DNA from: an uncultured Bacteroidales bacterium
GTDB taxonomy: Bacteria; Bacteroidota; Bacteroidia; Bacteroidales; P3
Assembly (NCBI GenBank): GCA_937886715.1
Contig: CAKZZD010000044.1
Coordinates: 1 to 20,971 of the forward strand
Length of the DNA stretch: 20,971 bases
Reading direction: 5' to 3'
Position numbers and translations under genes: made by a program. Below, one piece after another: positions 16,267 to 20,971 of the stretch. The stretch's first letter is position 1, and each line of letters begins with the position of its first letter. The notes below the pieces were generated by a model. The model saw nothing but the letters and a program-made list of their open reading frames with translations, was not told where the DNA came from and made no database searches.

Positions 16267-16812
16267 TTATCTCAGACGGTCGGCAGCACGCACCTTGGCT
16301 TCGTCGCGACGGATGGCGGTGCGGGCCAGAATGAAGAATATCAGCGATACCAGGGGCACATAGGCGCCGGCAAACCATGTCACGTCCAGACTCTCGACAG
16401 GCACTGCCATAGCCTGTGCCGCAGCCTTGCGATAGGCGTCGACGGCCCAGAAGAACACCAGAAACACATACACCACGTTGAACAAAAAGCCCACCGACAC
16501 CACACGCATCTGGCGCACACGGTTCTTGTACATGAAGATGCTCACCACGGCAATCACGCACGTCAGCGCGGCCACCACAATCAGCGGCCATGCCGAGAAG
16601 CCGAGCACCTTCTGGCTGAAGGTCACCACGGGCTCGCCGTTGAGCATCTGGTTCATCATTTCGGGATTGTCTTTGGGCAGCAGGTTCAGCTCTGCCTCAT
16701 ACTGCTGGCCGGTGGCGGCGGCAGCATGGTATTCGGCCACAGGCATCATGAAGCACAGGGCCATACAACAGGCGGCAAGCACCAGCCAAAAGGATTGGAT
16801 TCGTTGTATCAT
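16267..16812 (-). CDS. DUF4293 family four-helix membrane protein
   Basis: A 181-residue inner-membrane protein starting MIQRIQSFWLVLA, the usual opening of the Bacteroidota-specific DUF4293 family. Hydrophobic helices are visible at about 8-24, 71-96, 104-124 and 147-166, with a short extracytoplasmic segment rich in Ala, Glu and Asn between the first two. No enzymatic motif is seen. The function of the family is unknown to me. Its ATG overlaps the stop of the upstream DoxX-type gene by ATGA (16809-16812), which suggests linked synthesis of the two membrane proteins. Confidence 0.85.
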   Translation of the reverse strand: MIQRIQSFWLVLAACCMALCFMMPVAEYHAAAATGQQYEAELNLLPKDNPEMMNQMLNGEPVVTFSQKVLGFSAWPLIVVAALTCVIAVVSIFMYKNRVRQMRVVSVGFLFNVVYVFLVFFWAVDAYRKAAAQAMAVPVESLDVTWFAGAYVPLVSLIFFILARTAIRRDEAKVRAADRLR

Positions 16813-17939
16813 ATTTCAATGTTTAAATCGTTCAGCCTACGTCCTTTGTCCACCACCACGGCATCCTTCACATACATGAATCCCGGATTGCCGCGCATCA
16901 TGGTCTCGATGGCGGTGGCATCGGCAAACAGATAGTCCAGTCCCTCGATGTCGTTGTCGTGGAGCCAGGCCTGGATCTCTTCGGGCAGTGCCGAGGTGAG
17001 CAGCACGATGCGCGTGTCGCTGTCCTCGGCCTGGCGCAGGGCAAAGCGGATGTCGCGCACCGACTTCTCCTTGACGTCGGCCAGATGGTGTATCGTCACG
17101 ATAATCAGTCCGTCCTCGGCAGGTATCAGGTCGGCAGCACGGTCCTCGCCGTCTAGGTCGATCATCGAAAATCCCGGCGCCTTGATGTCGTAGGGGCTCT
17201 CCACACGGCTGGCCTCCCACTCCCACTGCTCGGCCCACTGCGGGTCTTCCATATATTCCATCAGCTTGGCCGACTCGAACTCCATCGTCTCGCCGGTGGC
17301 CGTGTTGCGATAGGTCAGATAGCTCTTCGGCTGCTGGTCGGCATCGAGGTCCATCATCTGGTTGCCCACCTTCCACGGACGGAAGTCTATCACAGGCTCA
17401 TGCTTGATGTTGTACAGGGCAAACACCAGCATCACCGCCAACGCGGACAGGAAGATGATGCCGTCGCGCTCGAACAGGCGCTTGTAGCGAAGCTTCTGCG
17501 TCAGGAATATCCACACCGTGGGCACATCCAGCACCACATTCTTCCAGAAGGTCTGCCAGTTGGTCAGTTTCACGGCATCGCCGAAGCATCCGCAGTCGGT
17601 CACCTTGTTGGTCAGGGCGTCAATCAGCGTGGTGACGGTGAAAAACAGCATCATCAGCGCCAACAGCCATGCCGACAGGCGGCGGTAGCTGTTGGTGATC
17701 AGCAGCACGCCCACCAGGAATTCCAAGCAAATCAGCCCCACCGACAGCACGCCGGCAAAGGGCTGCGCCCACTCGAAGGTGAAACTGCCTATCGACCAGG
17801 CCGTCATATATTCCTGTATCTTGAACGTCGTCCCCATCGGGTCCACACCCTTCACAAACGACGAAAACAGGAACACCAGTCCTACAAACCATCGCGCTAT
17901 CACATTCAGCGCATAATTGAATTTCGTGTCCTTTATCAT
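16809..17939 (-). CDS. BT_3928-like DoxX/MauE-type membrane protein with thioredoxin-like C-terminal region
   Basis: A 376-residue inner-membrane protein. Helices are visible at about 11-30, 62-82, 88-108, 131-148 and 161-178. Between helices three and four is TDCGCFGDAVKL, with Cys116 and Cys118 in a CGCFGD motif like that of MauE/DoxX redox-associated proteins. Residues about 180-376 are soluble, presumably periplasmic, and include GLIIVTIHHLADV and ADATAIETMMRGNPGFMYV, which resemble a thioredoxin-like fold without an obvious CxxC. The start at 17939 (MIKDTKFNYALN) is chosen 23 bases after the DUF1599 stop; an in-frame ATG at 17999 would overlap that gene. A role in periplasmic thiol redox chemistry is inference from the motif. 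Confidence 0.82.
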   Translation of the reverse strand: MIKDTKFNYALNVIARWFVGLVFLFSSFVKGVDPMGTTFKIQEYMTAWSIGSFTFEWAQPFAGVLSVGLICLEFLVGVLLITNSYRRLSAWLLALMMLFFTVTTLIDALTNKVTDCGCFGDAVKLTNWQTFWKNVVLDVPTVWIFLTQKLRYKRLFERDGIIFLSALAVMLVFALYNIKHEPVIDFRPWKVGNQMMDLDADQQPKSYLTYRNTATGETMEFESAKLMEYMEDPQWAEQWEWEASRVESPYDIKAPGFSMIDLDGEDRAADLIPAEDGLIIVTIHHLADVKEKSVRDIRFALRQAEDSDTRIVLLTSALPEEIQAWLHDNDIEGLDYLFADATAIETMMRGNPGFMYVKDAVVVDKGRRLNDLNIEI

Positions 17940-17962
17940 CTCAGTATCATGTTTTTCTGCAT

Positions 17963-18532
17963 TCAACAATCGGTTCCTTCGGTCATACGCACCAGGCAAA
18001 AAAGCGAATAGTTGATGATGTCCATATACCCGCCCTCGACGCCTTCCGACGCGATGGTGCGGCCGTCGTTGTCCTCAATCTGCTTGATGCGGCGCAACTT
18101 CATCAGTATCAGGTCCACCATCGAGCTCACTCGCATCTGCCTCCAAGCCTCGCCGTAGTCGTGGTTCTTGTCGAGCATCAGCTTCAGTGTACGCCCCACA
18201 TGCTTGTCGTAGAGCGCCAAGGCCTGCTCCAGCGGCAGTTCCTGTTCGCCGTCGGCCCCCAGCTCAAGCTGTATCAGGGCCATGGTGGCATAGTTCACCA
18301 TTGCCACAAACTCGTCCCTCGGATTGTCACCCACGCGGTTCTGTCCGCTCTCCTGTATGCTCCGTATGCGGTTGGCCTTGATATATATCTGGTCTGTCAA
18401 CGACGGCAGACGCAGGATACGCCACGAAGTGCCGTAGTCGCGCGTCTTCTTCTCGAACAGGCTGCGGCAGGCCTTCACCTCGGATTCCATCTCCAGCTGT
18501 GTGTCACGCACCGTTGTGTCGTTTTTTATCAT
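17963..18532 (-). CDS. DUF1599 protein with two internal repeats
   Basis: A 189-residue soluble protein made of two homologous halves. Residues about 28-90 (KKTRDYGTSWRILRLPSLTD, then KANRIRSI and MVNYATMALIQL) repeat at about 121-183 (DKNHDYGEAWRQMRVSSMVD, then KLRRIKQI and IINYSLFCLVRM). The KxxDYGxxW plus helical pattern recalls nucleotide-processing all-alpha pyrophosphohydrolase folds, but the match is only suggestive. The start at 18532 (MIKNDTTVRD) follows a short leader; an in-frame ATG at 18616 would lie inside the upstream terminator. It is the first gene of the ten-gene minus-strand operon. In other Bacteroidales this gene commonly precedes a BT_3928-like gene, as here. Confidence 0.88.
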   Translation of the reverse strand: MIKNDTTVRDTQLEMESEVKACRSLFEKKTRDYGTSWRILRLPSLTDQIYIKANRIRSIQESGQNRVGDNPRDEFVAMVNYATMALIQLELGADGEQELPLEQALALYDKHVGRTLKLMLDKNHDYGEAWRQMRVSSMVDLILMKLRRIKQIEDNDGRTIASEGVEGGYMDIINYSLFCLVRMTEGTDC

Positions 18533-18549
18533 AATAAAGTTGAAACGGC

Positions 18550-18582
18550 ATATCGTATCTTTTATTGTGGCTCCCATACAAA
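18550..18582 (-). promoter_or_regulatory. Possible promoter of the DUF1599-to-peptidase operon
   Basis: On the minus strand TTTG (18582-18579) is followed after 21 bases by TACGATAT (18557-18550), a partial match to TAnnTTTG. The spacing is right but the -7 box is weak, and the TTTG overlaps the T tract of the preceding terminator. The leader would be about 10-15 bases. Confidence 0.35.
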
Positions 18583-18622
18583 AAAATCTCTTGCCGGCCT
18601 GCAAAGGCTCCGGCAAGAGATT
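18579..18622 (-). terminator. Rho-independent terminator of the T9SS-sorted protein gene
   Basis: On the minus strand AATCTCTTGCCGG pairs perfectly over 13 bases with CCGGCAAGAGATT around a 12-base loop and ends in a run of T. It begins 25 bases after the stop at 18648 and separates this gene from the DUF1599 operon. Confidence 0.95.
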
Positions 18623-18647
18623 GGGTCCATTCTGGGTCGATCGGGCA

Positions 18648-19814
18648 TCAGCGCAGCACCAGGCGCTTCGTCGTGTCGCCGCGCGGCGTCAGTATCCTCA
18701 CCATGTACACCCCTCGCGGCAGGCCGCACACGTCCACGTCCGCCGCCAGGCCTTCCAGCCGCTCGTCACGCACCTTGCGCCCGTCGGCCCCATAGATCTC
18801 AAGCCCCACAAGGCCGAACGACGAGATCACCCTCACTCGATCCTCCGCCGGATTCGGCATCAGCTGCACATACCGCTCCAACAACACATCCTCCACCCCA
18901 AGCTTGTGGATCCACACATTGCTGTCCACCTCCATACTCCCCTCTCCTCCGACGCGCCATCCCGTCGTGTCAACCACCGTCGTGTCGATGACCACGGTGT
19001 CCGGATTCGGCGTCAGGATCGGAAAAACAAACGAAAATTGCGTAGAACCGATATCTCGAGAGTGATAGAACCATCTGTTTGTGTCGCTTTGGTCCTGAGA
19101 CAATCGGGGCTCGACATGTTCAACACGCAACACGGCCTTTATAAACAGGTCCATAGGCCACGTTTTTTTGTAGACCAGGCCACTGGGATCTCTCATTTCC
19201 TGATGCGAATATATAGCAGTGAACCCGACATAGAACGAGTCAAACACCACCGACGGCGTGTCGAAATAGCGCTCGTAGACCGGCACCGCCAGCGACGGCT
19301 GCAGCGGCACAAATAGCTCCCATGGCGCCTTCACATCCATATCCTGATAGTACGCCACCGGTGTCTGTCCCAGATTCACCTGCAGCCTATGGTTTGCCTG
19401 CACGATATTTCCGGTGGCGTCTTTTGTGTAAAGCACCAGATACTCATAGCTGCTGTCGAGCGACGTGTCGAGTGTCATTTGCAAGGCCTGCTGATAGGCA
19501 TTCTGACATGCCTGCTGGTAATCAACTGGGAAAAGCTCGGAGTTGGCAAACTGCAAGTGATCCCGCGAGAAAAACGATGCCGCTATGCCATACACCGTCA
19601 GCGTGTCCTTTGTGCACAATCCCTTGAGATTCACCACTCCGCTGCCCCAGTATCCGGGCAAATTATATATGGACGAAAGGCCATGCAGCGTATCGTCCCA
19701 ATAGTTGTAGAAATAATTATCGGCAGGCACCCTCGAGCATATTGTGTCCTGCCCCACCGCCGCTGTCGCACCCGCCATCGCCATCAGCACCCATACTACA
19801 ATTGTCTTTTTCAT
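18648..19814 (-). CDS. Secreted protein of unknown function with T9SS type A sorting domain
   Basis: A 388-residue protein with a signal peptide (MKKTIVVWVLMAMAGATAAVGQ pattern, cut near residue 22), a central part of about 250 residues that I do not recognise, a Thr/Asp/Val-rich linker (PDTVVIDTTVVDTTGW) and a type A sorting domain in the last 75 or so residues (YVQLMPNPAEDRVRVIS, LEIYGADGRKV, GVYMVRI, KRLVLR). It should be exported by T9SS and anchored or released at the cell surface. The centre has many Tyr and Asp and no clear catalytic motif. The ATG at 19814 is preferred over an in-frame TTG at 19829, because the signal peptide starts there. It has its own promoter (19840-19870) and terminator. 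Coding-strand composition is G-rich, unlike most T9SS cargo in this window. Confidence 0.85.
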   Translation of the reverse strand: MKKTIVVWVLMAMAGATAAVGQDTICSRVPADNYFYNYWDDTLHGLSSIYNLPGYWGSGVVNLKGLCTKDTLTVYGIAASFFSRDHLQFANSELFPVDYQQACQNAYQQALQMTLDTSLDSSYEYLVLYTKDATGNIVQANHRLQVNLGQTPVAYYQDMDVKAPWELFVPLQPSLAVPVYERYFDTPSVVFDSFYVGFTAIYSHQEMRDPSGLVYKKTWPMDLFIKAVLRVEHVEPRLSQDQSDTNRWFYHSRDIGSTQFSFVFPILTPNPDTVVIDTTVVDTTGWRVGGEGSMEVDSNVWIHKLGVEDVLLERYVQLMPNPAEDRVRVISSFGLVGLEIYGADGRKVRDERLEGLAADVDVCGLPRGVYMVRILTPRGDTTKRLVLR

Positions 19815-19839
19815 AATCTTACGGTTCAATATATCGCTG

Positions 19840-19870
19840 CAAAATTAGCAAAAAAATATGAATCATGCAA
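19840..19870 (-). promoter_or_regulatory. Promoter of the T9SS-sorted protein gene
   Basis: On the minus strand TTG (19870-19868), 20 bases, then TAATTTTG (19847-19840) fits the Bacteroidota -33/-7 pattern (TTTG, 19-21 bases, TAnnTTTG) well. The expected leader is about 20 bases before the ATG at 19814. The spacer is T-rich. Confidence 0.8.
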
Positions 19871-19972
19871 GCGAAAACGGCATTTTTTTCAAAAAAAAAG
19901 ACACATCTGCCTGTAAATCAACATGCAAGACACAGCGCTCAAATGTCCGGAAACAAATGCCGACACCGCACG

Positions 19973-20044
19973 CACCTTTCCTCCCCCGGCGCACCTCCCC
20001 GTCCATCCCCCCTCCAACCCCACCCCATCTTCCGCCAAACGACC
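19973..20044. other. C-rich non-coding tract ahead of the 11-bp repeat array
   Basis: About 70 bases with long C runs on the plus strand, including CACCTCCCC at 19992-20000, which also occurs in the C-rich tract at 1486-1548. The whole 385-base gap from 19815 to 20199 holds no gene I can support: it contains a promoter, this tract, the repeat array and a terminator. Confidence 0.5.
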
Positions 20045-20121
20045 GTTGGACGCTTGTTGTACGACTGTTGTACGAAAAATGTTCGTACAACAGTCGTACA
20101 ACAGACGTACATCAGTCGGCC
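20045..20121. repeat. Seven-unit 11-bp array inverted about its centre (locus B)
   Basis: Units start every 11 bases: 20045 GTTGGACGCTT, 20056 GTTGTACGACT, 20067 GTTGTACGAAA, then in reverse sense 20078 AATGTTCGTAC, 20089 AACAGTCGTAC, 20100 AACAGACGTAC and 20111 ATCAGTCGGCC. The halves form a perfect 22-base inverted repeat (20055-20076 with 20082-20103) around AAATG, and pairing continues with mismatches to about 20050/20108. No T run follows on either strand, so it is not a usual terminator. It lies between the radical SAM terminator and the promoter of the T9SS-sorted protein gene. Confidence 0.9.
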
Positions 20122-20138
20122 ATCGTGAATCTTGGCCA

Positions 20139-20170
20139 AGAAAAAAAGATGCGCCGCGGGGACGCATCTT
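20139..20170 (-). terminator. Rho-independent terminator of the radical SAM gene
   Basis: On the minus strand AAGATGCG (20170-20163) pairs with CGCATCTT (20153-20146) around a GC-rich loop and runs into TTTTTTTCTT. It begins 30 bases after the stop at 20200. Confidence 0.88.
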
Positions 20171-20199
20171 GTCTTTGGGGCCTGCAAAAGGCGCGGCTG

Positions 20200-20970
20200 T
20201 CAGTCGGTGGCAAGCATAGCCTCCACCTCGTCGCGGTGCTCATAGAGAGTGCATCCGCCGGTGTGCTCCCAGCTGAGGGCGCTGGCGTCGCGCAGACGGC
20301 TGAACAGAGGCGAGCGCAAGGCGGCACGCAGGCCGTCGCGCGAGGCGTTGGTGTCGCTGTTGGGCGAGAAGGGGCACGCTTCGGCGGCGCCGTCGGGGCC
20401 GATGTGGAAGAATCCGCGGCCGGCAGCCATACAGCCGTCGAGCAGCTTCTCGTCGCCGGGGAACGACACGAAGATGGTGTCGCGGCGCGACAGGCGCAGG
20501 TCGTCGACCGTGCGCTCCATCCACTGCACGTCGTCGTCGCCGAAGGCTAGGTGCTCAGTGCCGGCATCAATGGGCACATATTCCACATAGAAAAACAGCT
20601 TGCAGCCCAGGGCACGGAGGCGATCCACGTAGTCGGGGTCGGTGACGGCGGCCTTGTTCTCGGTGGTGACGGTGATGCTGGTGCCGAAAAAGATGCCTGC
20701 GTCGTGGAGCATCTGCATCGACAGCAGGGCGCGCTCGTGGACGCCCTTGCCGCGACGCATGTTGGTGGCCATTGCGTCGCCCTCAAGGCTGATGACGGGC
20801 ACCACATTCAGGTGACGGCGGAAAAAGTCGACATATTGCGGACCGATAAGGGTGCCGTTGGTGAAGACGGGAAACAGCATGTCCTTGACCGAGGCGATGC
20901 CATCCAGCAGGTCGCGCCGCGTCAGGGGTTCGCCTCCGGCCAGCAGCGCCACGCTGAAGCCCAAGTCGGC
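20200..20970 (-). CDS. Radical SAM protein with SPASM-like C-terminal region (5' end missing)
   Basis: The frame is open to the window edge (the first ATG-like codon in it, at 20964, is a TTG inside the fold), so only the last 256 residues are seen and the CxxxCxxC cluster motif lies outside. The visible part starts in the radical SAM barrel with the SAM-binding LLAGGEPLTRRD, then FPVFTNGTLIG, VVPVISLEGD and FFGTSITVTTEN. The C-terminal part has FHIGPDGAAEACPFSP and GGCTLYEHRDEV, the pattern of a SPASM or twitch domain with an extra iron-sulfur site. Such proteins modify peptides or act as maturases of other enzymes; the target cannot be told. It is a minus-strand gene ended by the hairpin at 20139-20170. 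Confidence 0.88.
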   Translation of the reverse strand, partial: ADLGFSVALLAGGEPLTRRDLLDGIASVKDMLFPVFTNGTLIGPQYVDFFRRHLNVVPVISLEGDAMATNMRRGKGVHERALLSMQMLHDAGIFFGTSITVTTENKAAVTDPDYVDRLRALGCKLFFYVEYVPIDAGTEHLAFGDDDVQWMERTVDDLRLSRRDTIFVSFPGDEKLLDGCMAAGRGFFHIGPDGAAEACPFSPNSDTNASRDGLRAALRSPLFSRLRDASALSWEHTGGCTLYEHRDEVEAMLATD

Positions 20971-20971
20971 G

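Noticed and set aside
15187..16935. A long plus-strand open frame (582 codons) opposite rsfS, tsaE, DUF4293 and others
   Set aside because: It is antisense to several firmly recognised genes, has no domain, and is His/Gln-rich as expected from the reverse complement of their codons.
19814..19829. TTG start at 19829 for the T9SS-sorted protein
   Set aside because: It adds five residues before the natural MKKT signal-peptide start and lies within the short leader after the TAATTTTG box.
20055..20103. A Rho-independent terminator
   Set aside because: There is a perfect stem but no T run on either strand, and a normal terminator for the same gene lies at 20139-20170.

Overview
The window comes from a member of the order Bacteroidales (Bacteroidota) with moderately high GC. 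The evidence is: two type IX secretion (T9SS) sorting-signal families (a gliding-motility-type C-terminal domain at the left end, and two type A tails with YPNP/MPNP motifs), a gingipain-like C25 peptidase, DUF4293, DUF1599 and BT_3928-like proteins, an arginine decarboxylase of the short Bacteroidota type, promoters of the Bacteroides TAnnTTTG type, and no obvious Shine-Dalgarno sequences. I cannot name the genus.

Layout. (1) Bases 2-1414: the 3' end of a large secreted or adhesin-like protein, closed by a strong terminator. (2) 1415-1747: a gene-free stretch with a C-rich tract and a palindromic 11-bp-period repeat array, ending in the dnaG promoter. (3) 1748-7067: a plus-strand operon, dnaG - sigma-54-type activator - aroA - miaA, with gaps of 8-15 bases. 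(4) 7068-7309: a second, smaller 11-bp repeat, a hairpin, and the promoter and leader of an arginine decarboxylase gene (7310-8743). (5) 8761-8802: a two-way terminator between convergent transcripts. (6) 18532 down to 8816: a ten-gene minus-strand operon, DUF1599 - DoxX/BT_3928 - DUF4293 - tsaE - rsfS - ftsH - cdsA - psd - rluA-type - C25 peptidase, tightly packed with four ATGA stop/start overlaps. It joins membrane quality control (FtsH), phosphatidylethanolamine synthesis (CdsA, Psd), translation and RNA modification (TsaE, RsfS, RluA-type) and, at its end, a secreted protease. (7) 19814-18648: a single-gene minus-strand unit for a T9SS-sorted secreted protein of unknown function, with its own promoter and terminator. 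(8) 19848-20199: a gene-free stretch with the clearest 11-bp array (seven units, inverted about its centre) and a terminator. (9) 20200-20970: the C-terminal part of a radical SAM/SPASM protein running off the right edge.

Nearly all genes are recognisable core or T9SS-cargo genes; I see no phage, IS element, CRISPR array, tRNA or rRNA. The least explained signal is non-coding: three intergenic arrays built on an 11-bp period. Two share a consensus (GTTGKACGNCT), and two are preceded by a C-rich tract and folded about a near-perfect palindrome. I regard this as a candidate undescribed intergenic element family. Its function is unknown, and the case rests on reading the sequence by eye.
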